Positions 1-10,959 are shown, counted from the stretch's first letter. The stretch is 64,000 nucleotides of DNA from Siphlonurus alternatus (GCA_949825025.1 OX463783.1:29719154-29783153); one strand, 5' to 3'. The notes: generated by a model not told the origin, from the letters alone. Translations and numbers: made by a program.

Positions 1-2
1 CC

Positions 3-149
3 ATCCTGGGTGAGCAGCGTAACAATTACTTCTGTGACGTCGCATGTGGGCGGGGAGAGATGGGGGACTCCACTTTCGCTATCACAAAGTCCGGACTCTT
101 GTGTGAGTTCAACAACAGAAGACTGCTGGACAAGTGGGTCGAACTTAGG
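3..149 (+). CDS. Wdr62: Wdr62/MAPKBP1-like WD40 protein, partial exon (A1 exon 1)
   Basis: The 49 codons are open from the window edge to a GTGAGT donor at 150. They contain [19 protein letters not shown] and [11 protein letters not shown], which match the end of the first beta-propeller of MAPKBP1/WDR62 proteins. In that family the protein is a WD40 scaffold for JNK signalling and spindle-pole/centrosome function. The 5' part of the gene lies outside the window. The frame is intact and joins in phase to the next exon. This exon has no second copy here. Whether it is Wdr62 or MAPKBP1 cannot be decided; insects usually have one member. Confidence 0.85.
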
Positions 150-174
150 GTGAGTTAACTTTGGACTTGAATTT

Positions 175-600
175 GTCTGCCCTTTAGGATTATTAATTTA
201 TTATTAGTTTTTTTTATGTGCATCTCCTGAATTTCATACAGCTGAACCAACCTATATATGCAAATTATGTAGTCAGACTTTCAGTCAATATCATTTGAAA
301 ATCTGTCCTTCTAGAATAAAGTCAATGAATGAATATGCTAAGGGAGATTTTACTTAATTAATTTCTTTACTTAATTAATTCTTTATTTATGTGTTGTTTA
401 TTTTGTAAATCTTCTAAATTTTATACTGCTGATTCAACTTGTATTTATAAACTAGGTTTTCAATTTTTAGTAATTTTTAATTAAATATTTTGTTCCATAA
501 TTTTGTGTCCATGTTTCTATGTCTATAAATGTATATTTATCTATTTAGTTATGTTTAATTGTATCTGTACATTTTTTGTGTTTAATAAAATCAATCAAAT
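175..600 (+). mobile_element. 5'-truncated LINE-like element, 3' end, in Wdr62 intron 1
   Basis: A short reading tail at 241-356 encodes CKLCSQTFSQYHLKIC, a CX2CX7HX3C zinc-knuckle, and ends YAKGDFT-stop. The same ending (YARGDFI-stop) is in the repeats at 13297 and 30440. A 3' untranslated region ending in AATAAAA at about 590 follows. This fits the C-terminal end of a non-LTR retrotransposon ORF; the clade is not assigned. Confidence 0.6.
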
Positions 601-604
601 AGTT

Positions 605-715
605 TTTTTTTTATTGAACACAAAAAGTGTACATATTATGTAATAAAATTATCATATAGACATAGTTACAAAAACAGATAAGTATAAACAAAAAATACAG
701 ATAAACAAACAATTA
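605..715 (-). mobile_element. Second tail of the same LINE-like family, inverted
   Basis: This is the reverse complement of the family's 3' end (TTTTATTGAACACAAAAAGTGTACA), so it lies tail-to-tail with the copy at 175-600. Only untranslated 3' sequence is recognisable. Confidence 0.5.
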
Positions 716-907
716 AGCATCTCTGTATTGTTTTCTAGTTTAATTTTCACTGTTTTAAAAAACATGTTAAGTTTATGCAAAACATTTCTCTCAAGAACTT
801 AGATATTACGAACTTTAAAGAAGATAATTTTACTGTCTAAATGTTAAAGCTAATAGAACTGAGGTTTCACTGAATCTAATTTTGTTGTAAATCTTCTCAA
901 TTTTCAG

Positions 908-1068
908 ACGACGAGCGCCAACTGCCTAGCGGTGGGAGAACGTCACATTGTGATTGGCTGTGCGGAGGGCATCGTGCGGTGCTTCGACCCGGCGACCTTG
1001 CAGTTCGTGACGACCTTGCCAAGGACACATTACCTCGGAGTGGACGTGGCGCAGGGTCTCAGCATCAC
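908..1068 (+). CDS. Wdr62: Wdr62/MAPKBP1-like, exon 2 (A1)
   Basis: The acceptor is CAG at 905-907 and the donor GTGAGT is at 1069. The peptide runs TTSANCLAVGERHIVIGCAEG... to LPRTHYLGVDVAQGLSIT, including the blade motif GIVRCFDPATLQFVTTLPR, as in MAPKBP1. The exon is 161 nt, so it ends in phase 2 and needs one base from exon 3 (AC+T, Thr). Intact. It is not duplicated in this window, because the A2 copy begins inside the following intron. Confidence 0.85.
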
Positions 1069-1592
1069 GTGAGTCTACGAGAAATTAGACTTTGATCAAA
1101 GAGAACTGTAGCTCAAAATATTAACAAATCTTCAATCAAATATTATCTTTTGTGTTCCAGTACTTACTGTATTAGTATTTTAGATCATTTTGCAAAGCTT
1201 TCTCTTTTATTCCAAATATATTTTAGATTTGCAAAAAACTTAAAATTTAATTTATTTTACGAAGTCCAATTTTGGTCCCTAGTACACATTAATTTTTCAC
1301 AGATGACCAGAAAAAAAAAATTGCATACAGTTTAGCTCTCGCTAAAGATTTTCTTGAAAAAGAATGTATTCTTGACAATTTCAAATTTAATATAATGCTT
1401 TTTATATTTATACATGTCCAAAATGTTTCAATTGCCCCAAAATATCATCCAATCTCGTTAAAATGATCTAAATTTGGGAGTACTGCGAGAAATAGGAACT
1501 ATCTCTTGTGTTCGATTTTTAAAAATGAACAACTTACATGAGGTTCATTTTCACGCTCAGTTATTCTTCTATTTTTACCCTGATCCAGCTAG

Positions 1593-1755
1593 TCAAGTAA
1601 CCCCCATGTTTGCCCACAATCACATGGCAGCCCCTCCGAGCCAGGCACGCTACCCTGACGCCATCGCGATCACGCTGGACGAGGTCCACGGGAAGGTGAC
1701 GTGTGTCTACAACGATCACAGCCTCTACGTGTGGGATATACGAGACATAAGGAGG
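1593..1755 (+). CDS. Wdr62: Wdr62/MAPKBP1-like, exon 3 (A1), donor site lost
   Basis: The peptide includes ARYPDAIAIT, the conserved CVYNDHSLYVWDIRD blade motif, and ends ...IRR. The acceptor that keeps frame is the AG at 1591-1592. Family alignment puts the exon end at 1755, since the next exon begins VGKSQS. The bases there are AGG|GAGAGT, so the donor reads GA instead of GT. The nearest downstream GT would shift the frame. The A2 copy has the same defect, so it predates the duplication. It is either a non-canonical donor or a splice-dead exon. Confidence 0.85.
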
Positions 1756-2270
1756 GAGAGTTGGCGGGAAAATTTGAATTTTGTCAGAGTTAAGGATTTA
1801 TTGTCACCCTGAAAATTATAGTAAACCTTCCTTACATTGTAACATAAAAAATATTCAGCAAAATGGAGCAATAATCGATCTAGTTTTTAAGATATACAGG
1901 AATATTATTGGAAATCTGGTGGCCATTAGTCAAATTTGCATGTTTTTCAACTAAAAAATTAATATCTAAATAACTGGATCAAATAATGGATTTTTTTACT
2001 TCAGAAAGTGAACAGTAAGTTTGTTTTAATCTAAATTTATATTTTTACCATAAAAAAATAATTGCCACAGCTAGTGACAATAATCCTTAAGGCTTTATCC
2101 TGGGAATTAGTAAAATTTAACGTGGGGAAAAAACTCATCGAAAAATCTTCATCAAATTAACTAGGTCTCTATAAGCTCTGATTTTTTTCAGAATAATTTA
2201 ACGCCTAAATTATGTTGACACTTGCAGTTCTTTGGCCGAATTGTTAGTAAAAGCAAAATTGTCTCTGCAG

Positions 2271-2471
2271 GTCGGCAAGTCTCAGTCATTCCTGTACCAT
2301 TCTGCCTGCATCTGGGGGGTTGAAATGTACCCCGAGCTAGCGGAGGGATGTGAACCGGCCATGCCGCCCGGGAGTTTTGTGACGTGCTCGAGCGACGACA
2401 CAATCCGAGTGTGGCATATGGACCAGAATCTGCCTCCTGACTCCGTTTACCAGAGAAACATCTACAGCGAC
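2271..2471 (+). CDS. Wdr62: Wdr62/MAPKBP1-like, exon 4 (A1)
   Basis: 67 codons between CTCTGCAG and GTGAGT. The peptide has FLYHSACIWGVEMYPE, SFVTCSSDDTIRVWHMD and VYQRNIYSD, matching the blade with SCVWSVEVYPE and FITCSSDNTIRLW in vertebrate MAPKBP1. Intact in A1. The A2 copy differs by Ser to Phe and Asp to Asn. A badly decayed homologue is in the B units at 17242 and 45390. Confidence 0.9.
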
Positions 2472-2530
2472 GTGAGTTCCCCCAGTCACACCAGGATAAT
2501 ATTCTCATGACCAGGAGAAACATTTCAATG

Positions 2531-2737
2531 TGGTAGTGGAAAAATATCCTAACTCCTTTGGTAAGCTGAAAAAAAAAATAACTTAACTCCATTGATAAGT
2601 AAAAAAGGAGTTAGGATATTTTTACATACGAGTGCCTATTAAAAATATCCAAACTGTATTTTTATTATCAATGGAGTTAGGCTACTTTTTTTTTCAGCTT
2701 ATCAATGGAGTTAGGATATTTTTCCGCTACCACATCA
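2531..2737. mobile_element. Fold-back MITE in Wdr62 intron 4
   Basis: The outer ends GTGGTAGTGGAAAAATATCC and GGATATTTTTCCGCTACCAC are inverted repeats, and ATCCTAACTCC units recur inside. About 205 bp, no coding capacity. Also present at 53952-54158 in A2. Confidence 0.6.
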
Positions 2738-3739
2738 ATATCTACAGTTCCCTCAGCCAAGCGAGATTCTCTCCGAGATTCTCTCCTTCACTAGCAGTTT
2801 GTCTGCAGTATTAAATTTTAAGTTTCTACTTTAAGAAGTTCACAGGCTAAATGACACTTGGTCTATTGCATAGATGAAGTTTAACTTTAGACCAGGCTTA
2901 AGTTTGTTGATGTCAGTTATTATAACAATCAAAATAAACAAAATTAAGACAGGATTAAAGCTAGACCTCATGCATGCAATTTTTATGTCTTGTTAGTAGC
3001 CTGATCTGATAATTATATTTTTAACTCATATTGGACTGAAAGTATTTTATTTCCTGGTTCAACTTGCAAATTTTGTTAATTCCAAAGCAGCCACCAACCC
3101 CCTTTATTGAAGCCATTCTATTTAATTAAGCAAAAAATTAAAAAAAAAAAAAAAAAAATCTTTGTCTTCAATGGAAATGTTTTCTTAAACTGACAAAAGT
3201 AAAATTCAAGATTTTGTAATTTTAGTACACTGTAGTATCTATAATTCATTTTAATCTAACAAATACCCCAATATTTTATTCTGAAGGGAAAGTTGAAGTT
3301 GGACTTGCTAATTTATAAATCATGAACAATAAAAAAAATTAATGTTTCTTACTGTAGTAAGTTGATATTGTATTTATGATAGCTGTCTCACAACTATAAT
3401 TTTATTTCTTTTTCATGAAATACATTAAAAAACTTGTTATTACGTAAAGTCAAGGGAGCTAGGAAATTAAGTTTACCATGTATCTAGTATTGTGTTACCT
3501 TATATTGAATTTTTCCTATAACCTCAATGCCATTTACTTTTTATGGTACCTCAATCTCCTTTACTCAAAATTGAGTTTTTCCTAATAACAAGTTGTGTAA
3601 TAACGAGTTTTTACTGTATATCATAGAATTATTAACATAATCAATATTTAGTATCCTTAATTTGCAGTAAAGTAGAGATTACTTAATTATTGATAGGTAA
3701 AATACCGGTACTAACACACCCACCTGTCTGTCTGTGTAG
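2738..3739. other. Intron 4 remainder
   Basis: AT-rich intron. The stretch 3426-3620 is an imperfect fold-back related to 27415-27585, with ends resembling ACTTGTTATTACGTAA and TAATAACGAGTTTTTACTGT. Such ends resemble pogo/Tigger-type MITEs (weak inference). Nothing else is recognisable. Confidence 0.4.
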
Positions 3740-3943
3740 GAGCTTTTGAAGGTGCTTTACGTTGATCCCGAGATGAACTTCCTGAAAGACCTCGATATCT
3801 CGGCCACGGGGGAGAAGCCGGACTCCAGTTATGACGGTCGTAACGGTGTACGAGCCATCAGGATCAGTCCAGATGGTCTGCATCTCGCATCTGGTGATCG
3901 TGCCGGCAACGTGAGGATCCACGAACTGAGATCCATAGAAGAG
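3740..3943 (+). CDS. Wdr62: Wdr62/MAPKBP1-like, exon 5 (A1)
   Basis: 68 codons, acceptor TGTGTAG, donor GTGTGT. It encodes ELLKVLYVDPEMNFLKDLD, then NGVRAIRISPDGLHLASGDR, and ends GNVRIHELRSIEE. This matches the start of the second WD40 propeller (VCVSPNGQHLASGDRMG in MAPKBP1). Intact, and the A2 copy at 55161-55364 gives the same protein sequence. Confidence 0.9.
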
Positions 3944-4037
3944 GTGTGTATTTCTGTCTCTGAAGCATTAAAATAAGAACTGACATTGTGTTAGAATGGT
4001 TCTAAAAAAACCTAATATTAATTAATTACATATTTAA

Positions 4038-4352
4038 GGTAGAGATAACACGGATCAGCTGAACCAATGCTAAAAAAAATCCCATTCATGAAAATTATGA
4101 AAAAAATTTAAAATGTTGTCCTCTACATCTCCTGTCAGTAGGTAAAATATCAGGTGTGCAAAAACGAGCTAGTTTTCGAGTTATGAATTTTTAAATTAGT
4201 CAACTTTAACTCGAAAAATAGCTCGTTTTTGTATACTTTATATTTTACCTACTGATAGGGGATGTAGAGGAGAACATTTGAATTTTTTTTTCATAATTTT
4301 CATGAATGGGATTTCTTTAGCATTGGGTCAGCTGATCCGTATTATCTCTACC
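4038..4352. mobile_element. TTAA-flanked fold-back MITE, type M2
   Basis: It is flanked by TTAA at 4034-4037 and 4353-4356. The ends are GGTAGAGATAACACGGATC and GATCCGTATTATCTCTACC, and nearly the whole element is one hairpin. CAGCTG lies about 20 bp from each end. No ORF. Its A2 copy is 55459-55772. Confidence 0.8.
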
Positions 4353-4356
4353 TTAA

Positions 4357-5135
4357 AGACCCCCAAAACTAAAAAGACATTTTTATAGGCTTATAAAATC
4401 ATTGAAAACTTAAGACCTAAAAGATAAAAAAAATTGACTCCATGGCATGATACACAAAAAAAGTCAAAATGCCTAGAATATTTTATTTACTACTGACACA
4501 AAGCCAAAGTCTTCTGCTCGTTGTTTGTAAACAAAGTAGTGTTGGTAATGTCTGTCCTATGAGTGAAAAAACATGGGACAGTTGTTGATTTACATGTTAA
4601 CTTATGGTCACAATGTACCAAGTGGTATATTAATGTAGATAAAATTAATTTTTAGACAAATAAAATGTCTAAAAAAAATCAATAATTATCCAACAAGCAT
4701 CGCATTTGTTATTTTTTTTTTTAGAAAAAATCATTCCAGTTAAAGAACCAGAGCAGAGAATGTAATGACATTGTTGGCGCTAGTAGACAGAACAACATTT
4801 TTCCATAACTTACATTGTGACTGTTTGATAAAACAATACCTGAAAGGTATCGGTAGACTTTATCAGAAAGTCAAAGAGACTTTTTGAAGCAGACAGTCTC
4901 ATGTTATTAAATATAGCTGCAGAAAAAGAACATTGTGATAAAACAATTTCAATTTTTACAAAAAATGATTAAAAAATATTAGAAAATGTTACAATTCTAT
5001 GATTTATTTTTCGTATTGGCTACCATTCTATCAGCTGTTTTTTATTGACATCTTCTGAAGTTCGAATCAGCTGATGTACTATCTGAACTATTTTTAAAAC
5101 TAAGGTTTGAAGTCTAATTCTCATTTCTCACACAG
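4357..5135. other. Intron 5 remainder
   Basis: AT-rich intron. The segment 4498-4790 shares sequence with 17395-17630 (blocks near GTTGGTAATGTCTGTC and ACATTGTTGGCGCTAG), so it holds a dispersed, probably fold-back repeat. No coding signal. Confidence 0.4.
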
Positions 5136-5261
5136 GTGTGTCGGATAGAGGCCCACGACGCAGAGGTGCTTTGTCTGGAGTACTCACTACCAGAGTCCGG
5201 TCAGCGACTGCTGGCATCCGCCTCCAGGGACAGGCTTATCCATGTCTTCAATGTAGACCAG
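5136..5261 (+). CDS. Wdr62: Wdr62/MAPKBP1-like, exon 6 (A1)
   Basis: 42 codons, acceptor CACACAG, donor GTGAGT. The peptide runs [20 protein letters not shown] and [20 protein letters not shown], followed by DQ. It is almost residue-for-residue the MAPKBP1/WDR62 blade with EAHDSEILCLEYS and [13 protein letters not shown]. Intact. The A2 copy is 56555-56680. Confidence 0.93.
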
Positions 5262-5287
5262 GTGAGTCCATTTTACAAGGAAGGAGT

Positions 5288-5480
5288 CGTAGTAGGATGT
5301 TCAGTAGCCAATTCTATGGACTCCTGAAGACGAGCTGGTTCCATATTGGACTGGCTGCTGAATCTTCTATGTCAATTGTTAACATAAATAACAAAGAAAG
5401 AGTCATCATAGAAGGTTCAGTAGCCAGTTCAATATAGACTCCTGACAACGAGCTGGTTCCATTGGACTGGCTACTGAGGT
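5288..5480. repeat. Dispersed inverted repeat beside Wdr62 exon 6
   Basis: Blocks GTTCAGTAGCCAGTTCAAT and TCCATTGGACTGGCTACTGA are mutual inverted repeats with a GACGAGCTGGTTCCA core. The same repeat occurs at 17025-17180, 45171-45330, 56707-56900 and 63832-64000, in the B units just before the decayed Wdr62 exon. Probably a short MITE or part of one. Confidence 0.5.
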
Positions 5481-5517
5481 ACATTGACAACAATCTGACC
5501 CCCCGTTTTTCTCGCAG

Positions 5518-5661
5518 GACTACAATTTCCTGCAGACGCTCGATGATCACAGCTCTTCGATCACGGCGGTGAAATTCCTCACCCAACACAACCAGCTCGG
5601 CATGGCGTCCTGTGGAGCCGACAAGTCAATCATCTTCAGACAACTGCAGCCCGGAGCTCAG
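5518..5661 (+). CDS. Wdr62: Wdr62/MAPKBP1-like, exon 7 (A1)
   Basis: 48 codons, acceptor CTCGCAG, donor GTGAGC. The peptide has [20 protein letters not shown] and [18 protein letters not shown], matching the [12 protein letters not shown] and [11 protein letters not shown] blade of MAPKBP1. Ser (TCA) at 5626-5628 is TAA in the A2 copy. No later Wdr62 exon follows: the next coding piece downstream is from Nup205. Confidence 0.93.
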
Positions 5662-5760
5662 GTGAGCAGAACTTGCCATGGTTTTACTGACAAAATCTCT
5701 GATGATTGAGAATTAATTCCTCTATCAAGTCTCCACTAAATACCGGTAGTTAGTTTCAAT

Positions 5761-5926
5761 GGGGGATATTCATAAAACACTTTAACCCCCACTTTAGCCT
5801 CGATTTTTATCCCTGGTGCTGAAAATGGTGTTAATCCATAGGCTAAACAAGTTAAGCAACTGGTTTAGCACCAGGGATAAAAATTAAGGCTGAAGTGGGG
5901 GTTAAAGTGCTTTGTGAATGCCCCCC
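5761..5926. mobile_element. Fold-back MITE (166 bp)
   Basis: Starts GGGGGATATTCATAAAACAC and ends as its imperfect inverted complement (GTGCTTTGTGAATGCCCCCC). The internal arms CCCCCACTTTAGCC and TATCCCTGGTGCT are also inverted. No coding capacity. Also at 57180-57345. Confidence 0.7.
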
Positions 5927-6029
5927 AATATTTCTTTGTAAATGTTGATTTTTATTTTTGAATAACTACAATACTGTACTTAAGAAAAGTTAAAATTTTA
6001 TGTTCCTTGCCCAAATTTGCTCAGTAAAC

Positions 6030-6710
6030 AATGAACAACTTGCATGGAAATTTTTATTGCAGAAGTGATGAGTTTATGCTACTTTGATTTTTTCCTAATT
6101 GTTTAGAGCCCAGGAACTATTTTTTATATAATTAACATATTGAAAGTACAGTAAATCACTTCTTTAAGGGTCAGGTAACACGCCCAATGTTAAAAAAAAT
6201 CCCTCACATGAAAATTATGAAAAAAAATTAAAAAGTTCTCCTCTACATCTCTTATCAGTAGCTAAAATATCAGGTATACAAATTTGAGCTAGTTTTCAAT
6301 TTATTAATTTTTAAAGTTGACTTCTTTAACATGGAAGTTCGATTTCTCTATATACAGCATGTTAAAATAATCAACTTTAAAAATTCATAACTCAAAAACC
6401 AGCTCGAATATGTATACCTGATATTTTTATAGCTACTGATAGGGGATGTAAAGGAGAACATTTTAATTTTTTTTCATAATTTTCATGGGTGGGATTTTTC
6501 TTTTCTTGTTTTACTTTCCCCTTAATAAAATGATAGGACTTGAAAAAGGGGTGTGGGTGTAAACCCAACCTAGAAACTTTTTAGCAATGCTTTTTGACCT
6601 CTGAATAATTTAGAGTGTCATAATTTGATGCCCTCTATTCATTTCTGCAATAAAAAACTTGATATTATCAACGTAGTTGTAATATGACCTTCTAATATGC
6701 TAATTATGAC
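6030..6710. mobile_element. Older fold-back repeat carrying a nested TTAA MITE
   Basis: Outer arms near 6030-6140 (AACTTGCATGGAAATTTTTATTGCAG) and 6560-6700 (ATTTCTGCAATAAAAAACTT) are inverted repeats of the family at 20993-21335. The M2-type element at 6169-6521 sits between them, so it inserted into the older one. Confidence 0.5.
6169..6521. mobile_element. TTAA-flanked fold-back MITE, M2-related
   Basis: TTAA at 6165-6168 and 6522-6525. The internal hairpin shares the M2 landmarks (CTCCTCTACATC, TCAGTAGCTAAAATATCAGG, CTACTGATAGGGGATGTA), but the ends read GGGTCAGGTAACACGCCC and are diverged. A2 copy at 57587-57944. Confidence 0.7.
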
Positions 6711-6925
6711 CACAATATTCTTTATTCAATAACAAGTTTTACCTAACAACAAGTTACGTAATAATGAGTTTTTACTGTAGTTACAGAAATGTTCAATTTT
6801 AATTCAATTTTTGCTGTTTCATGTTAAGAAGGTAGCGTCTTTTTCTCAAACAGATTTGTGTGCTGCTATTATTAGCAACACCTCATTGTATTCAAGCGCT
6901 GAAAGAAAGTTTTTGATGTTGACAG

Positions 6926-7038
6926 ATCGGCCACTCCAAGTGCGTGAGCTGATTGCTCGACTGCTGCAAAACGTCTTCTCAGAGCTGGCCGTGCCGGCTC
7001 CAAACTGGAAATTCTTTGATCACCACCAGGTGAAGATG
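6926..7038 (+). CDS. Nup205: Nup205 internal exon stranded after the Wdr62 exons (A1)
   Basis: The acceptor is TTGACAG, and the 113-nt exon (2 nt + 37 codons) ends at GTGAGT. It encodes RPLQVRELIARLLQNVFSEL and then AVPAPNWKFFDHHQVKM. This matches the NUP205 segment containing VRRKILNILDS and LDFFDRAQIEQV. It is homologous, with flanking intron, to 27734-27848 in the central block (shared from about 6711 to 7350). It is in frame here but frameshifted in the central copy. A Nup205 exon behind Wdr62 exon 7 shows that gene pieces have been joined at the DNA level. Confidence 0.85.
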
Positions 7039-7216
7039 GTGAGTAACTTTCAAATTTTAATTACATTTTACAAGGCAGGAGGAATTTAGATTTTCATTGA
7101 AAATAATATGATGATCAAAGCCTAGGCAACAAAACTAGCAACTGGAAGGGAAAAAAATGGGTAATATGTTATTAAAAAGGCTATGCTATGTTATAAAAAG
7201 ATTTTCAAGAGTGTAT

Positions 7217-7271
<55 letters not shown>

Positions 7272-8290
7272 GGACAGAAAAAAAAACTTTTAGCCCTGTT
7301 ATATAATTTGCAGTACCTAAAGTTAGGGTTATATAAACAAGTTTGTACTTTTTTCATTGGTGCAATATAAAAATTTCAATAATTAGATGACCAATATACA
7401 TACAACATTGTATCATTATTGATAATCAATCATTGTATAAGCATTGATTTTCAATATAGAGCCAATATAGATAGAACATTGAAATATATGATCAATGTTC
7501 TGCCAATGGTACAATGTTCAGCCAATATTGTGCCAATGAATTTGTGCTACCTGGGCAGTATTGCAAATAAATATCAAATTTGAGATAAAATAAAAAGCAA
7601 CGTTCTCGCTAATGTTGAACAAAAACTCTGCTTTGGTAGGGGCCCCTCGTGCAGCGGACCAGCTGTTTTGAGTTCACTACCTGACGTCACCTTGGTTGCT
7701 TTTGGCCAAAATGCGCAGATCAGTCCAAATTCGTAGGGCTGATGGACATATCTATTTTAGTTTTATCATGGTTTACAGCATAAATAACTTCTAGCGAGTT
7801 GTATCTTCTAATGAAATATATACAGTATATAATTATATGGAGCATCAGAAGCTGCTACAAAATTTGCCATTTTTCCATAATGTTTCTTGGAATGTGCCAA
7901 AGGTTCACTTTTCTCCCATTTCTTATACCCCCATGCCAATGTAGCATTGCCTTGTGCTATAGGGTTAAGCTCTTACGAACTTGAATAATCCAGTGTCAGC
8001 AGATAATGAATCCTAACTCGGATTTAAAATAAGGGGAAGATTTGACAGTGCCCCTCACAAAAGCCATCAATTAATAAAAAGTACCATTGTTAGGCAGTCG
8101 CTCACAGCTAGTAATAAAATTAGATCAACTGAATGATAAAATCAAAACCACGCCCTACTTGAAATTTTCCATTTCATATTGTCATCTGAAATGACTACAA
8201 AAACATGAGATTGGCTAGGTATCTTGATGTATACCGGTGATGCTTCAAAATCTGTTTGTTTGTTTTTTATGTGAATTTTGGAAATTCTTT
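7039..8290. other. Non-coding stretch after the Nup205 exon
   Basis: Contains an A-tract at 7225-7267 (length differs in A2), and a CAATATT/CAATGTT-rich low-complexity repeat at 7370-7560 ending in CTACCTGGGCAG. A TGACGTCA octamer is at 7682-7689. I see no exon-like segment. Confidence 0.4.
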
Positions 8291-8515
8291 AATATTTAAT
8301 CTCCCTGAATCCAATTACATGCTCTCATGTTTTCAGCGTGATCGAGTTTAAATTATTTGTCTTTGTATCGAGTTTATCGTTTTTACTCATTTGAAGTTTA
8401 GAGCTGCAAATTCCGGGTTTTTTGTTTGTGTTGTGACCTTGAAAATTACTTCATATTTGCACTCCCCGGGTCAAGTTACATTACCTCAGATGTTTTTAGC
8501 ATGATAAGGATTATC
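8290..8515. repeat. Degenerate monomers of the 157-bp tandem repeat
   Basis: Shares TGTTTTCAGCGTGATC, AAATTCCGGGTTTTTTGTTTG and GGTCAAGTTACATTA with the clean array at 34190-36628. The right edge of unit A and the left edge of unit B both fall here. Confidence 0.7.
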
Positions 8516-8992
8516 ATGCTTTCAGGGTAGTAGGAACTAAAACATGTCTGGAAAATTCCTAAATCTTTCACTTTAAAAATACCATTGTACCTTTTTTCGA
8601 GCGTTATTGACTGAAGACCAAATTTTTTAGAAAAAAATTTACATGTTTTCGAGATCCAATTTTCCAGCTTTTAATCATCAAGTCCTAAATAATACTTTCT
8701 GAATGCCCCATTGTATATGAGCTAAAGTCGTTGAAAACAACATCAGACTATCAAAACTGAATCAACTGTTTATTGCTAGGCAAAACTAACGCTCGCCAAT
8801 AACTTTAAAATATTCAAGTTGCAGCTTTCACCGAGTTTTTGGCAGTTTTAATTTGTTTTAAAGGACCCATCCGGGCTTTCAATGACCTATTTTTGATCTA
8901 CACTAATCAGGAAACTCAATAAAAACATTAAAAATTTGCATGTGCGCACGTTTTACGCAACCGAGAAAGAAAATAGGCTTTGGACATCGCTT
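8516..8992. other. Non-coding, nothing recognised
   Basis: AT-rich unique-looking sequence of unit B without exon-like segments; its counterpart in B2 is 36916-37392. Confidence 0.4.
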
Positions 8993-9196
8993 TGGTCCAT
9001 TGAGAAAAAGTAGAGGTGTCCGTCCTGACTGAGGTTTTCCACGGTTCCCTAAGTCTCACCTCAGCGAATGCTGGGACGCGTAAGCATGCAGGCCGTGGCC
9101 ACTATCCGTTCCCTACCTTATCCCTACCCAGTACCCCGCCGCGAGCTGTAAGCTCTTAGGGGTGTATCCTTGTAAAAAAAAAAAAAAAAAAAAAAA
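8993..9196 (+). mobile_element. Poly(A)-tailed SINE-like element (B1)
   Basis: About 180 bp of GC-richer sequence with GTCCGTCCTGACTGAGG, GGCCGTGGCCACTATCC and GCTCTTAGGGGTGTATCC, ending in an A-tract. A reverse-oriented copy (34248-34466) has broken the 157-bp array, which shows mobility. The core looks like insect SINEs I have seen, but I cannot assign a named family. Confidence 0.65.
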
Positions 9197-9970
<774 letters not shown>

Positions 9971-10083
9971 ATTATTAGAACTTTAAAGTAATTTCAGTAG
10001 TCAATTTGAGATGTCGGAAATCATTCTCTTTGAATTCAAACAAAACTTGTAGGGGACTCGCCATCAGTATGTATATTATAATA

Positions 10084-10364
10084 TAGCATGGTAGAACCAT
10101 CATATGGTCAGCGCTGTCACTTTGACATGGCAGGTAAGAAAGCAATGCACCGTTTGGGTTATGTATTCATATTTTTCTTATTATGTATTAATTTTTTTAT
10201 TTTTTTTTTATCTTAAGCTTTCATCTCTTGTTTTGTTGTTTGTTTGTTTTTGTTTTCTCATGTCTTTCCCCCCCCCCATTCTTTTGTATTACTTATCCCA
10301 ATAAACAAATATTATTATTATTATGTCAAAGTGACAGCGCTAACCATATGATTATTCTACTATA
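10084..10364. mobile_element. MITE with TCAGCGCTGTCACTTTGAC termini
   Basis: Left end GGTAGAACCATCATATGGTC and TCAGCGCTGTCACTTTGACA; the right end is its imperfect inverse (TGTCAAAGTGACAGCGCTAA). T-rich non-coding interior. Same terminal family as 16617-16738 and 63422-63552; B2 copy 38838-39118. Confidence 0.65.
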
Positions 10365-10955
10365 TTCAATCTTAGTCTTCTGGAGCCTTCTGGTCGAAAA
10401 TTAGAAACTGAGCTGTTCTGAGAAAACCGACATCTTGAAGTTGCTTGATTGAGTTAGATTTAGAACACTTCAATTTTTAAGATTTCATTTTATTTCTTCT
10501 AAAGGAAATCTCATGACTCCGAGCTTCCGAAGTAACTGAGGTTAATCATAAAATATAAATTAATTTCAATGTCGAGCCTTATTGGGAACAGGTTGCATGT
10601 TACAGCACGAATAATTGCAATTTTTAGGATACTTATTTTGACTCAGCTTTAAAAATAAATATAAAATTTGTGTTAACACTCTTAAAATAAATCTTAAACT
10701 TCTTTAATCATATTTGCTAAGGAATTAACTATAATATGTATATATATTAATTGTTAGTGAGAATTTTCTTTGAAAAATATATTTTTTGTTCTAAATATTT
10801 CATTCAGGAAATATAATTATAATGAAATATAAATATTATATTCTTTAAAGCTTTAAAATTGATTAAAGAGGAATCAACTAGCTGGCTCCGATCATTTTTA
10901 TTTCAACATGCATTATATTACGTAATTATGGTTTTCAAGTTTTTCCCCCCTTTAT
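10365..10955. other. Non-coding, nothing recognised
   Basis: AT-rich; counterpart in B3 starts at about 60400 (equals about 10470) and is clearly more diverged than B2. Confidence 0.35.
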
Positions 10956-10959
10956 TTAA

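Larger units (their letters stand above)
1297..8513. repeat. Segmental duplication unit A, copy 1
   Basis: It matches 52722-59929 in direct orientation with an offset of about 51.42 kb. The two copies carry the same exons, introns and MITEs and differ by scattered substitutions, small indels and poly(A) lengths. The left edge lies in the intron between Wdr62 exons 2 and 3. The right edge lies in degenerate monomers of the 157-bp tandem repeat. Confidence 0.9.

Noticed and set aside
2188..2592. 134-codon antisense frame (also 53609-54013)
   Set aside because: Shadow of Wdr62 exon 4 and the adjacent MITE; not conserved independently.
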